Shown here piece after piece: positions 12,729 through 25,184 of a stretch of DNA of 64,000 nt. Source of the stretch: Diphasiastrum complanatum (taxonomy: Eukaryota; Streptophyta; Lycopodiopsida; Lycopodiales; Lycopodiaceae); contig CM055105.1 in NCBI GenBank assembly GCA_029204225.1, positions 9,521,744-9,585,743 on the forward strand, in the 5' to 3' direction. Position numbers and translations under genes: made by a program. The notes under the pieces are model-generated. The model made no database searches, was not told the DNA's origin, and saw only the letters and a list, made by a program, of their open reading frames with translations. Positions within the stretch are counted from its first letter, which is position 1; every line of letters starts with the position of its first letter.

Positions 12729-14385
12729 CTACTTGTGCAACCAGCTATCGTTGATGGGTGTGTCGAACAGTGTCCCATCTAGCTTTTCTAGATTCATGGC
12801 CCCATGATTAAGAATTTCTTTGATCCGATAAGGTCCTTTGCTTGTGAAATTTAATTTTCCGTTGATCACCTTGGTTTTATACATTAGGACTAGATCTCCG
12901 AAACGAAGATCCTTTTTCTGTAACCTATGATTGTGCCATGCTTTGCATCTTTTCTTTTCAGTTGCCAGTGCATGCACAACTAGTATGCGTGTTTCACAGA
13001 GTTTATGCAGAGCTTCGTGGCGTAGTTGTAGAGATTTGGATTCATTAAGGCATTGCGTTGTGGCAATCTGTAATGAAGGGACTAAAAACTCTACTGGCAT
13101 TAAAGCATCCTAACCATATACCAATTGAAAAGGTGTTTGATCAGTGCTTCTCTTATATCTAACCTGAATGCCCACAGAGCAGCATGCAACTTATGTTCCC
13201 AATATGATTTGCTAGCTTCACTTATTTTTGTGAGCACGCTACATAGGAGCTTATTGGATGATTCTGCTTGCACATTACCGCGAGGATAATAAGGCATACT
13301 GGTTCTATGGATCACGAAGAATTCCTCTTGCAGGACCTTGATGGTCTCATTGATTAAATGACTTCCGCAATTGCTGACTAGCTCCATCGGGCATCCAAAG
13401 TGCACAATGATATTTTCATAAACGAACTTGGTAGTGGTCCTAGCATTAGCTACTCTTACTGCCTTGGCTTCGACCCACTTGGTGAGATAGTTCGTGGCTA
13501 CGATTATGTATAGAGCCTGGGTACTCCTTGTTGTAGGGTGAATTGGATCGATATAATCCAATCCCCACTTTTCGAATGGTGCTTGGGATAAGACCGGTGC
13601 CATAGGTCATAATTCAATCTCGTTGGTCTCCTCGCCCTTTGGCACACATCGCACTTTCTCAAGTATTCCTCCGTATCCTTATGAATCGTTGGCCACCAAC
13701 ATCCTGATTGCAGGATCTTGCGAACTGTAATGTCAGATGCAAAATGGCCTCCACCCATGCCTTCATGTGAAAGCAAAATGATCTGGGTGGCCTCATGAGG
13801 GAGAATACACCGTCGAAGAATCCCATCTGGTCCTCTTCGATACAATTGGTCAGCAATCAGCTGATAAGTTCTAGCCTTTAGGATCAATTTTTGCTGATCT
13901 GCCTTTGGTAGTGATTTGTCTGGTTGGCCCCACATTAGATATTCAACAATGTCAGTAGCCCCGGTACTGTGTCTACGTAAAATAAGACAACATCGGCTAG
14001 CTCATTGTCGGGTTGGGTTGCAACCTCCTTTCCCTTGATTTGCAACACATGATCTGCCATGTAGTTTTGTTTTTCCTTGCGGACTACTATCCAAAAATCA
14101 AACTCCAACAACAGAAGTAGCCATCTGGTGATTTTCCCGATGTTTCAAGTTTTGTTAACGAGATAGAGCAAGGGTTGATGGTCCGTATAAAAAGCGAAAT
14201 GTGTGTCCATCAGGTAGTGCCAAAATTTCTTAACTGCATAGATCATCGCCGGTGCTTCCCGCTCTGTGGTTGAATAATTCATTTATGTATCACTGAACTG
14301 TCGGCTTGCAAATTGGATTGGAAAATCCTTTTTGTGTTCAACTGGCTGGGTTAAGACTGCTCCAATTGCATACTTTGATTGCAGG
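12729..14385 (-). pseudogene. Gypsy G1 pol: RNase H end and integrase
   Basis: The order on the minus strand is the RNase H core with YAIGAVLTQP (about 14385-14283), the RNase H tail with FAFYTDHQPLLYLVN, the integrase HHCC finger (HEGMGGGHF ... CDVC, 13800-13660), the core (13603-13100) and the C-terminal GPY/F module KGPYRIKEI (ending in the ORF stop at 12729). The first catalytic Asp (GLDYI) and the Glu (QAESSNK) are present. The second Asp is replaced: the sequence reads LVSNCGSHL. Further breaks are a stop and frameshifts in the RNase H tail, a one-base shift near 13150, and an in-frame TAG at 13110-13112 that G3 shares. The RT palm is absent. The features fit the OTA clade of Ty3/gypsy. 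Confidence 0.85.
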
Positions 14386-15590
14386 ATCTTGCGAACTATT
14401 GACAGATCCTCTGATCCAAAGGATCTGTTGGTTTTTAAAATTAATTCTCTCTTACTTCTACCTTTTAGCAGAGACAATGGGTTCTTCTTGAAATTATCTT
14501 TCTTGTTTAAAGACCCACATTTGGTAGAAGAGAACAGATTCTCATTGTAGTATATTTTTTTGTCCTGCCTGTCAGAGGACTACTCAGGGTCATCTCTCTT
14601 GAACGCACTTACATTCAAGAACGCTCATTCACAAATCAGAGTGCAGCCCAAATGAACATTCAGCAGATTCTACAGCTATCTACTCCTAAAAACGAACTGA
14701 ATCAGAGCCTAAACTTTACTAAACTGAGCTACACTTGCATAAATTGACAAAACAAGAAACAAGAACTAATCTACAACATGTTAGAAGTCCAAGAATCAAG
14801 AAACCAACCAGTTTATTGATTTTTGGACATCCCAAGAACATCAAGAACTGGATTGTAAAGGGATATGCAAGAATTACACCACAGATCCAGCCTATTTGAT
14901 TTACCCGAATGCTGGTTCCTACATTAATCCACAAACAAGAAAAGAAACTAATCCACTCTACGAAAGCAACAAATCTAATCCACTCTATAGTCCACAACCA
15001 CACACAAAAGGAGGGAAGGGCAAGATCATAACTGCATCACCCAAGAAACAAGCATGATCAAGGAGCTCAATGGATGCACCAAACTCATGAAGGCTCTTCT
15101 CATTTCAGCATGGAGTTGATACAATTCACAAAAAGCTCCTCTTCACAAAGAGAGAGCCTCTTAAATAAGCAAGAGAGCTCCTTAGGTGGCATCCTAGTTG
15201 AATTTCCACATTTCACAAATTACAAGTGGAATAATGCTCTCCACTAGAGGTCACCATCAAAAGGTGGCTCACTCTATTTTCTTCAAGAGGGGTCTACTTG
15301 TATTTATCACATTTGCCTAGAAATACTAGTTCCTACATGGTAATTCCATCTTCTAGGATTCACCACGAGGCTTACATAGTTCTTGCTTGCCACTCCTAAC
15401 TAGCATTTCTCGGCTCTCATACTCGGCTCTCAGTCTTCATTAGTCTCGTCTTCTCAGAGACCTCCTCGGTCTAAGGTGAGAGGTGCTCTTGAGTTGCTCT
15501 GTCCGAGTATCTTGGGGATTCGTCAGAATCAGCCAACCTCATCCCACCCCTAATGTGTTGCATGACCCACTGCAACTTATATTGGACGAT
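14386..15590. other. Unassigned, partly LTR-like DNA
   Basis: A 21-bp copy of integrase sequence (14377-14397, same as 13706-13726) sits at the G1 edge. Beyond that I see no domain. The segment around 15020-15500 has a TTATTTAAGAGGC box on the minus strand near 15165 and may be a diverged LTR. ORFs such as 14719-15003 look random. Confidence 0.35.
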
Positions 15591-17828
15591 GTCGTTATGC
15601 TTTTGCATTGGCATTTTTTACAGTCACTTGAAAAAGCGTAGATCCTCATTCTCTTACATAAAACCAAGTGCTTATTGTCGCCAGTCTTTATCACAAAAAT
15701 TGTTTTCACAAATTGTCGCCATTGGATCAGAATGTCTTATTGCTATAGGTGGTTGACATTCTCAAAATTGGAGAGCCCTTGACAGTTTTACAATTTGCAT
15801 GTCCTAGTGCTTTCCATATGTCTCTTTGTTTTGTCGCTTGTATCTACCATTGACGGTTTCATCATTGGTTTCTTGGCAGATTCTATCTTCTGGGAGGTCC
15901 GTATCCTCCATTCGCTTCTGGGTGTTTCCGTGGTTCTTCTCTCAGTTGAAGTTTCAGTCTCAAGGAAAACCTTTGATCTATAGGTTGCACAAACTTTGAT
16001 TATCAATCTCAAGGGGATGGACTCATCATAAAAAATTTGGTGGTAGAAACAGTTTTGGATGGACAGTTTGGTAACGGTGAGGAAACATGATAAAGGCTTG
16101 GTGACAGGGTGAAGGAACTGATAGTTCCACAATTGCACCCTTGGACCCTTGTAATGTCGAGCTTCGACCATCACTTGCTGGATGAGGAACTCGCTTAATT
16201 TTGTAGGTTCACGAATGTCTTCATCTTTCATTTTCTACAGCTCTTTCTTTTGATCCATTACTTTTAGATCTCTTTTGGCTTCATAGGAGGGTATCCAACT
16301 ATCATTGCTCCAGAGAGTCTCTTTTAATCAAGATTGATCTAGCTCATCTGTTGCTTAAGTTTTTGTCCTTTCCTCCTTAGCTTCTTGGATCTTCCTCTTT
16401 ATTTCTTCTAGATGCTTCGTCTGCTTCTGTAGATCTTTTTCGGCTGAACAACCAATATAGGTGGTAATTGGTCTCCGCAAGACACTTGCAATGATCTATC
16501 AGCTGCTTCAGTAAGACTATCAAAAATTGGAAATTTCTCAGAAGAACAGTAAACTAATGATAAACAAACAGATGGAAGGAAGGGTGGTGGTGACAACAGT
16601 AGATGGCGTGGACAATAGACATGAGAATGGGCGCAGAAGTATGGCAAGAGGTTGGTTGAAGAAGGAGACTGATTTTCCAATGCTTTGCGTTTTCCTTTTC
16701 TGAAGGATCTTCATCATGACTGAAATACTTCTTCTGATTGAGTCTCTTTGGATTACCCATCTACCTTCTTTAGCCTTGTCTTTTCATATTTGACTTGTGA
16801 CCTTGGCTGTCAATCTTGCTAATGTTGTTGTTGGTAGCGTAACTGCTCCAGTGGATCCAAGCAGATCCACTCTCCCCCCCCAAAAAAAATTTGCTGGTGG
16901 AGATGTTGTTGTTGGTACTTGTTCATGCTCAGGATTGGATTGGCATGTGGAACACGTAGTTGAAACTCGTTGAACATGCGACTGGACTAAGGATTGAACA
17001 AATTTTAGCTAAATTTGTTTCGATCTTGCTGTAGTTGTCTCAGAAAATAATATGGTAATGAGATGCAGGAATCAACTCTAATTTGACATGGACTTCTCAT
17101 ATGTCTCAAAAATCCTAAACTGCTGTACAAGGGAATCTGAAGATGGATAGATGAATGAAAATGTGTTCTGGAGATGCTCTACAGAAGACTCTCGTGCAAT
17201 AGCTATTCCTCAAGCAAAAATCAATCGCACAAAATAGGTGAGGAGAAACAAAGAAATAAACAAACGTTACAGAGAGTGAGAACTATATAGCACTTGTCGA
17301 ACAAAACTCACATTCATCAACATTGATAATGTACCCTGATAGTTGCAATATTTCAGTTGTTTTATAGAGTAATGTGACTTACTCTGACATGCCCTTGTCA
17401 AAACAAGGCAGGGTGGGTGACGCTAAAATCGACCATCAGTGATAGCAAATGTTGTAAGATATAGCTTGAGATGCAGTATTATTGAGGTACTATGTCCTGA
17501 GGACCTCTGTGAACAATACATTCAGAACCGAATCTCTATCTGGATTTCCGAATCCAAGAAATATTGTGTATTGGCACATTGAAAATCTTATCAGCATGTG
17601 GAAAGACAAATAGATTTGAGGTTGTAGAAGGGGAGAAAAACTGTCAATTCCCTATGGAGGTTGCTCTTGGTTGGACGGTGTAGCGGATGACAGAATATCA
17701 GTTTCACTTTCTTTCGACAAGGACTCATTTCATATTGTCTTTTTTCATTATGGAGCTGGTGTATTGTGCGGTATTGTAAAAGTTTTTTAAAAACTTCTCA
17801 AGTGAGCAGCAGGTTGAGCGGTTGGGTG
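15591..17828. other. Unassigned, probable degenerate retroelement DNA
   Basis: The minus strand is open at 15788-16231 (147 codons). The product looks protein-like (EFLIQQVMVEARHYKGPRVQLW), but I do not recognise it. It lies downstream, in minus reading, of the G4 gag and could be a remnant of that element. A C8A8 run lies near 16875. Nothing else in the 2.2 kb can be supported. Confidence 0.3.
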
Positions 17829-19140
17829 CTATGGTGTTCGTGTGATTGTCGTGAGGATCCTATCAGGAGTCATAACTAACGTGATGGGCAGGTAGGATCT
17901 TAGTTGGTTGCTTTCGACAGTCTTTGAAATTGTATTTTTTGATACAGTCGGGACACTCAGCATGCTACTGCATCTTAATTGGACAATCAACCATGAAGTG
18001 GCCAGTTTCATCACAGATGAAACATCTGGTGTGCAATGGCCCTTGTATAACAGCATAGCCATCTTGTACGGCTAGTGGGTCTAGAGTTTCAGGTGGATAT
18101 TCATGATAAGTGATGGCATTTCCAAATTGTGACGGTTGTTCTTCATATCGTTGGACTGTATGTGCTTGGATAGGCGGATATGAAGGACAAGCATCAACAG
18201 GATGCGTAGTCCGGTAGTGTGGGCACCATATTTTTTGTCTATAGGGTTCCTGTGTAGGGTTTGGCTGACCAGACATACTTCTTTGGATAGATTTCAAGGT
18301 AGTTTGAAACTCATTGGTGAGTTTCCCCATCTGTAGCTGATGTTGCTTATTAAGCAACTCCAACTGGGATTTTCAAAGCTGATCTCAGGTGTCCTCGATC
18401 GGCTTCGACTCATGGATAGGAGCACATGGTGCTTGTCTTTCCCTGGATTTGTCAACATTTGATCCTTCGTCTTCCTTGATGGCATCAGACATAGCTAACT
18501 TTAGGCTCATATATTCATCATTGGATTTAAGCTCGCGTCTAATCCATCTTGGAAGTCCGACTAGGAACCAAATGATGAGCATCTATTCGGAGGGCTGTTC
18601 TTGTACTTGAATTTTGAGGCATTTGAAATGCTCGATATAGTCTCGTACGTGCTCATCCTTTGCCATCTTGATGTTATTCAATTTGACAAAAGGGCTTTTG
18701 ATCAAGCAAAAGAGCTTAAAACGCTTGATAAAGGACTCTTTCAAAAATTGACTAGTCTGTCTTTTCGTCACGATCAAGGTTGAAAAACCAATCACGTGCT
18801 ATAGCGATCATGGTCATTGAAAACAATTGGACCATAGCAATGGGAGATGTTTCGCCAAATACATCACATGCATTCTCAAAGATTTGCAAAAATCTTTGAG
18901 AGTCCGAACTACCGCCAAACTTTGGTAGATCTAGCTTGGGTGTACGTCTCTCAGGATGAGCTCCATGGGTAGCAAGAAGTCTATTAGGGTTGGTTCTGAC
19001 CTGTGAGGGCTCAACACCAGAAAAATGGGGTCATGCACGTGAAGACTCGGCTCTATCAAGTTCTTGTCCGTCAAACAGGTTTGTGGATGGCTCCTGGAGT
19101 TCGTCCCACATTCGGTAGAACCTATGGCGTCTGATTTGTT
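17829..19140 (-). pseudogene. gag: Gypsy G4 gag
   Basis: A broken retrotransposon gag. The capsid part contains LPKFGGSSDSQRFLQIFENA and DWFFNL (19000-18800), then a segment with FLVGLPRWIRRELKSNDEY (about 18560-18520), and a zinc knuckle CFICDETGHFMVDC (18030-17990) followed by a second one, CPDCIKKYNFKDC. Stops and shifts separate the blocks. The product would package genomic RNA. The knuckle region is very like that of G8 at 36207-36440, so these two form a subfamily distinct from G2/G3. No protease or RT follows. Confidence 0.75.
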
Positions 19141-19219
19141 CAGCTACAGGGGACCTTGCCTCTATGGATAATAATCTGAAATTTCAGGGTCTTTTTGTTG
19201 GTCCATTGAGTATTGGTAT

Positions 19220-19480
19220 GAGTTTTTTTGATTGTTTTGGATTTTTTTGAGTTTTTTGGTGTTTTTGGAATTTTTTTTTTTGGCGGTCCTACGGTTTACG
19301 GTCTACGATCTAGTGTGGTTTACGGTTACGGTGGGATGCGGGTGTTACAAATCATTGCAGGTGATTGCGATCTGATGCGGTTGCGGTTAGTTGCATTCGG
19401 TTACGTTCAGCTGTGGTTGATTGTGGTTGCGGTGGCTACGGTAGATTGTGGTCTAATGTGATTGAGGATGGAGGGATGCG
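19220..19480. repeat. Low-complexity TGCGGTTG / TTACGG-rich DNA
   Basis: Imperfect short repeats such as GGTTTACGGTTACGG and GATGCGGTTGCGGTTAG. Similar sequence fills 62400-63130. ORFs here are not credible. Confidence 0.6.
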
Positions 19481-19743
19481 GACTGGTGCAATCAGTGGCA
19501 GTGTCAGCTGTCTTCTCATCCACAATGTGGATCTTGAGGTCATAAGCAACTGTATATGCAAATAACAATTGTAGGGACAAATGTTTGACAAATAGAGAGA
19601 AGGTTTCAGAGTAGTCAATACCATATCTCTAAGAAAATTCATTTGCTACCAGTCTTGCCTTGTATTTTGAGACATTCCCATCTGGTCCATACTTGAGCTT
19701 GAGAACCCATTTGCATTTGACAATCTTGTGCTTATGTGGTTGT
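19481..19743 (-). pseudogene. Copia RT N-terminal fragment
   Basis: The minus strand encodes the start of a copia reverse transcriptase: KCKWVLKLKYGPDGNVSKYK, then ARLVANEF, a stop in place of the usual Gln, and YGIDYSETFS. It is cut off at 19743 by an LTR of family L. No catalytic box is present. Confidence 0.65.
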
Positions 19744-20471
19744 TGTGTCGTCGGTGTAGCATAGGGGTCCGTCGCTGGGAGCGGCGACCTCGCCTTCAAC
19801 TACATAGCAAGAAGAGAGAGGGAGAGGAGAGAGAGGAGAAAGAGAGTGGAGAGAGGGAGAGAGAGAATGCCTAGGTTGAGAAAGGCTTTGGGGGCTCGAG
19901 CGCCTACTCCAAGCTATTCTATCCCAACGTAGGGAGAGAGGGAGAAGAGAGAAGGAGAAGAGAGAGAGAGAGAGATGGAGATGGAGATGGAGAAACCAAG
20001 AGAGTTTTATTAGAATAAGAATGGAAGATGATACAATACAAAGGAAATGGCTCCCTCTTATAGATTTTAGAGGTGAGTCTCCTTCACTCTCATTGGTCAC
20101 TTCATTGGGTCAAGGATTCTAATCCAAGCCTTGAAAATAAACACAACTTAAATCTATTGGTGCTAAGAAAGCACAAGGGCACTCACATAATTCATGTGAG
20201 TTTTAAGTTGGGCCCTTTTAGCTTTTTTATTTGCAACTTGACTTAGGGCCTCTAATGTCATTTTAGAGTTTTAAGCCCCTAGTCTCTTATTCCCAAGAAT
20301 TACAACTTGTTACTTGTGCTCATTGGTGGTTGGGCTTATACACACAGGATGTCAGTGCCTTGCACTTATTATTCTACTATATTGTGGCGGGGCCCACTAG
20401 GCAAGTCTTGGACAACAATATTTTAAGTGGTGGGACCCACTTATTTATTTGTATACATGAAATACCCACAA
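19744..20471 (-). repeat. LTR of family L (copy 1), probably solo
   Basis: Homologous by eye along most of its length to the LTR at 35329-36121: both have the GGGGGCTCGAGCGCCTAC block, GGGCCCACTAGG and TGGGACCCACTT, with TG...CA ends. A minus-strand AATAAA lies at 20006-20011. There is no PBS or polypurine tract beside it, so it is probably a solo or truncated LTR. I found no convincing target duplication. It carries only short AG-rich runs, unlike the long run of copy 2. Confidence 0.7.
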
Positions 20472-20619
20472 TAGGGTCCACGGCCCAAAGTAGTGTCGGT
20501 CCCTCGGCACTAGGCTGCAATTGTCGTGAAGGGCGCTGTTGTCGGTTCTTTTATTGTTGGGACATGGTGCTTTAGGAAAAGCGTGGATAGAATTCGTTTA
20601 CGTAAAACATGAGGCTTTA
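20472..20619. other. Spacer between LTR L1 and gypsy G5
   Basis: Short sequence with no recognised feature. Confidence 0.4.
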
Positions 20620-22500
20620 TTAGATGATGGCGATCAGCAAGAACTTGGACTTGCCAGATTTTCGATAATACCCATAAGAGTCTGGTGGCCATTCCGGATA
20701 ACCTTGTTCATCAACAATTGGGTAGTTGAGGCATTCCATCAGAGTATCCCAAGATAAAATTGGATTCTCATAGATTGGCGCAACTGGTCTCAATGTCATG
20801 GACTCCCTCAAATCATAATGTGGATATGACATGCTTGCTTGACTCTCTAATTGTCTGTCTAGGTATTCGTGGTATGCCATAACCTGACGACTTTCCTCAG
20901 CAGTCAATATCAAAGATTTAGGACAAGGCTTTGTCATTGTAGGCACTGGTGCTTGCTATACTGGAGGCCTATTTGGGCTTGGATTCCCTGGATTTGGCCT
21001 TTGAAGAATGGATATACCCCGAATTGGCGTTGATTTGGGGGTCTGTTGAATTGTGGAACAATTAGACTTTGGTTGAATCTTGCTCATTGAGAGACAATCA
21101 TCAACTTTAGTCTTCCCTTGGTCATTGCATTTCCCCGTTGAAGGCTACGTGACTGCACTTTTCCTTGGATCTTGTGTTGAATTGCCTTCAAGTTGCTCTG
21201 TTAACGCTAGTCCCCTTTGTAATTCATCACTAAGAATTCTTTGTAGTGATTGCGCCAAGAGACTTGGTAAAATTCGTTGGACTTCGTCGGATGCCAATTT
21301 CTTGACTTCTTCAGTTACCATTGGCGTGATGGATTCTACCATCTCTGTCTTCTGTGATGGTTTTACTTGTTTGCTCGAGGGTATCTTTGCGTACTTTGGG
21401 ACTTTTGCTAGATTGTCTTCTTCATCACTCGCTTCATAGCCCGGTGGCACTAAGATTTTTCTTTTATAGTGCGTTCGAGGTGGAAGGGTCACCACAGGTG
21501 CATGTCGGTCTACATAGGCCAAATGCCTCCTGGTTATTTGTGGATTTCTCATCGAGCAATCTCGTCATAATTATTAACTAAGCATTTTGAACACGAGGGA
21601 TCAAATGTTGATGGATCCCCTTGATGTGGACATTCAGCACGGCGGTGTTTCCCTCCGCATCCATAGCATCTTACCGAGTGCAATACAACATCGCCTCTAA
21701 GTTGATAGGCATACATTGGTAATAGATTCCTCTTAGGATCTTTCACAAAGTAGACTAGTAGGCTGTTATGGTCCTCCATTGAATTTGGTGACATGCAAGA
21801 GGATATAACCAAAACTTCTACCTTGCCACTGTTTGTTGAAGAAACTCGTGATTTAGATGGATCAATCTGACATCCATCCTTTTGGTGAGCTCCTTGTTGG
21901 CTTGATTATGCTTTTGACTGTCAAACCGCTGGATCTTGTTGTCAACAAGTCTGTTGCTCTGTATTTTGTCCTTTTAACAAGCGCGGATTCTTGATTGGAC
22001 ACCTGGTACTTGGATGATCTCCAAAGCAGAAGGTACATTCGTCCTTTTCAAGCATCTTAATAGAGTGAGCATAAGCTTGCTGACAGCTTGAGCTGCAAGG
22101 TTCTTGGTCTTCCGCTGCAATTGATCTGCTTGACCTTGCTGCACTTTGTTGTCTTACATGGGATTTCATTCTTGTTGGATCATTGCTCGTTGTCGACCTT
22201 TGTTCCTCTGATTCCCCATCTGGATAGGGAAAATCCTTCTTCCCAAGTGAGATTTCCATCAAGGCAACATCCTTACAAAGTGTGCAAGCGACGCATAGGA
22301 TGCTAACTCTTCCATACCAAATCTGATCCTTTTGGGCAGTCCAGCATAGTATTTTGCCATGATGATCTGTTGGGAAATCAGGGGATCACAATCCTTCACT
22401 AGATGATAGATCCGATAGGTGTAATCTCAGATTGTTTCAGTAGGAAACTTTCTTAATTTCGATAATCATACAACGACGGTCTCCATAGTTCAACACTAGA
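20620..22500 (-). pseudogene. gag: Gypsy G5 gag with several cysteine knuckles
   Basis: A decayed gag. YAGLPKRIRFGMEE (near 22340) corresponds to the LPRxIRREL block of other gags here. It is followed by CTFCFGDHPSTRC (about 22040-22000), a CX2CX3HX4C variant knuckle, then CYGCGGKHRRAEC (about 21670-21630) and a further CSKC pair. Downstream lie an acidic and Lys-rich linker (21552-21145) and a Tyr/Pro-rich stretch (20946-20620) that I cannot assign. Multiple frame changes make it non-functional. No protease is seen before the element ends. Confidence 0.65.
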
Positions 22501-23262
22501 ATGTCGCAAAGTAGCTAGTTGGTGAATTGCTTCAAGGTTTGCTCAATGACTCTGGTGTTCCAACTTTTTTTTTTTTTTTTTGAAATGGAAGAAGAAAAAG
22601 AAGAGGAGAAAAGAATCAAGAAAAGAGGGATCCGTATGGATGTGAACAGAAATAGAAATGGATTTAATAGATAATCGCAATGAAAGTTACATTGTCAAGA
22701 GAATATGGAGATGGACAGAAGAGTGTGGACAAAAGAGTAATGAATGGTTGGTATGGATGGTGGTGGAAACTGATTTTTCTTGGTACTGATCAACTTGATC
22801 TAAGGTTCATTCACTTGGTTCAATCCAGGGATGTTGGATCTTGATGGATATTGTGACTGCAACCTAGTTTTGACAAGATCTGATCAGTTTCAGTTGGCTA
22901 ATAGTGTGATTTTAGCCTCTTTTCTTGGTTCTTTGTGGGTTTTTTATTTTTTGTTGAGATTTCTTCAGATCTGAGTGAATCTAACCTTCAACCTTCCTAC
23001 CGTAGCTGTATATGGACCATTTTTAGACAATGTGAGTTCTGCAAGAGTTCTTGATGGACAGATTTGTCAGGATTTTGAAAAAACTCAGTTTTTTGGCACT
23101 TTTTCTTAGATATTTCTAAATCTAACCATTGGATCTTCACAAAAAGTTTACAATTCATTCTTTTTTTCCATCCATTCATTCCCTCATATTCCACCATATG
23201 ATCAATCTTGAAACTTCATCTCATTTCTCTCATCCTTGTTTCAAGACCTCATTTCCACTCGA
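22501..23262. other. G5 leader-like non-coding DNA
   Basis: Contains an 18-T run at about 22563-22580 and a TCTGCAAGAGTTCTTGATGG sequence near 23035 that recurs in the G2 leader (40450-40480). It is probably the 5' leader of G5 on the minus strand. No LTR end was recognised. Confidence 0.4.
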
Positions 23263-24240
23263 TGGATCAATCTAAACTTGCTCTAGTTTATGAATTGAAA
23301 CACTTTGTAAAGCAAACAACTCTACGACATTTGCAGCAGACCACTGATGCTGTTTAAAAGCTCCAAGGGAATAAAGCAAGAATGTTAGAGGCTCTCACCA
23401 ATAAAATGCCAGTCGTGTCGTCGCAAAAGAGATCAGCTTCTTGATAACTCCAAATCACATGACTATGTATAAGTCCAAAAAAAAAAAAAAAAACGTCATA
23501 CAGGTCTCTAGATACAATTGCTACACTTCAAAGAGCTCTCAAATTGTGCAAAGAGCTCAAAGAAGTTACAGTGGCACAACAACGTCAAAAGAGGAGATCT
23601 TTGTCAACAAAGTGTTTTCACAGACAATAGTTTATCAACTACAGTACCTTTGTGTTCGTGAAGCAGACAAATCTACGCCATCTACAACATACCATTGATA
23701 TACTTTGGCGTTTGAAGCAACGAACTCAAGGATGTTAGAGGTTTCCAACAACGATTATGAGCCATGTCTTAAGTCCAAAAAAATAATAATAAATAAAATT
23801 CAAACAGCTGCAAGAAACATCAAATGGAAAACTTCTGCTGGCAAAAATGTTTTCAAAAGACAGTAATGAACAAAGGAATTTTGATCCATCCAGCCCCTTC
23901 CATATATCCACATTCACCCCTTCCGAGATTACAACACCCCCTATCACACCCACTCCATCTTCATCTCACTGCCGTTCAGTAACCCCTTGTGTGGCATTCA
24001 CATCATGTCTCAAGAAATACTAAGCTCGTGTACATCATCTGTTGAATCATTTGCGTGAGCAATTAGAAGCAAGTCATCAACGAGCCAACTCCAACCTGAT
24101 TCAATCCAAATCTTTTGGAGATGCTCGTACTTCTTAAAGATTCATCTCCTACGGAGCAGCAATTTACAAAAAGTTCCACATCTATAAGCTGCACCGACTT
24201 TGACTCCTCCAGCACCATAAGGAGCGGGGTCTTAACATTG
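23263..24240 (+). pseudogene. Gypsy G6 extra ORF remnant, coiled-coil
   Basis: The plus strand encodes heptad-like pieces in different frames: MDQSKLALVYELKHFVKQTT, then LQRALKLCKELKEVTVAQQ at about 23515-23570, which resembles the QALKLCQKIMEM segment of the G3 extra ORF. A Ser/Thr/Pro-rich piece follows (23880-24000). An internal direct repeat about 350 bp apart holds the CTACGACATTTGCAGCA block twice. The fragment lies just upstream of a polypurine tract and LTR, which fixes the position of the extra ORF next to the 3' LTR. It is heavily broken. Confidence 0.5.
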
Positions 24241-24267
24241 CACTTGGCGTGGGACCGCCAAGTTTTT

Positions 24268-24281
24268 AACGGAGGGGATAA
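24268..24281 (+). other. Polypurine tract of gypsy G6
   Basis: AACGGAGGGGATAA lies immediately before the TGCAGGC start of an LTR, the expected primer for plus-strand DNA synthesis. Confidence 0.6.
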
Positions 24282-25037
24282 TGCAGGCTGAAATTCCAAG
24301 GAATATTCTAGCCATCCTGCAGAACATCTTTAAAAATACAAGCAGAATAGGATTTAAACGTAGAACTTGCCCATCAAGTTTAGGCTTTTACTTTATCCGT
24401 AATGGCTTAAGATATTTAGTTCTAAGTTTAAACTGCCATGGGCACTACACATAGATATGTAGTTTCCAGTTATTTCAAGCTATGTAAAAGTTAGTCACAA
24501 AGGTCCATTGGGGGTTTGTCCCATGGCACCAGTGTGATTCAAAGGTAAGTTAGTCTATGTGGTTTACTTGTCCCACAGTGCATTTCTGTAAGTGACCACC
24601 ACTCCAAGTATAAATAGGAGTGGAAGATTCCATTTTCAAGAAGAAACTCATTTGCAATACATGCCTATCTTTCTCTCTGAGTGTTCTCCCTTGTGTGGTT
24701 TCATGTACTGTGTTACTTCACATTGTATTGTATATTATTCATCTGGCAACAGGTTAAGTTAATCTAGGCCCTCCATTCTCTAGTAGGGGAAGCCATAGAG
24801 GAGAAAATTTTAGGTTAAGCCATCATTGAATTAAGTTAAGCCGTCATTTGAGTCAGTTCCTAAGTAGAGAAACGAGAGAAGAGCGGATCTTACTCATCAG
24901 AATACTCACCCTATGCTCATAATGCTCTTTCCATCCTCTTTCTCAAGCTAGTTGGAGAAGCCATACTGTAGACTAGTTGGGAGACTGTCATAGTCATGCT
25001 AGATGGAGCCATAGCCAACGAGGGATGCGAAACGTAC
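24282..25037 (+). repeat. 3' LTR of gypsy G6 (right end approximate)
   Basis: It starts TGCAGGCTG after the polypurine tract and carries a TATAAATAGG box at 24609-24618 downstream of CTCCAAG. It is probably ended near 25037 at ACAACA, where copia A2 similarity begins. There is no second LTR for comparison. Confidence 0.55.
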
Positions 25038-25184
25038 AACAATAATACAATATCTTGCTTTCAAAATGTATTGGAAACATATCTAAGTCAATAATGACAA
25101 GAAACATGTCCATACCATAAGCACTATACAAAACTAGTATAGCCTTTCTTGAACTTTGAGATCCAAAAAGTTCAATGAAGCAAA

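Noticed and set aside
14719-15003. Trp/Cys/Phe-rich ORF suggesting a membrane protein
   Set aside because: Composition reflects the reverse strand of CA/AAG-rich DNA; no start context or neighbour supports it.
19739-20476. Target duplication around LTR L1
   Set aside because: The flanking five bases (GTTGT and ATAGG) do not match, so insertion as a solo LTR cannot be shown.
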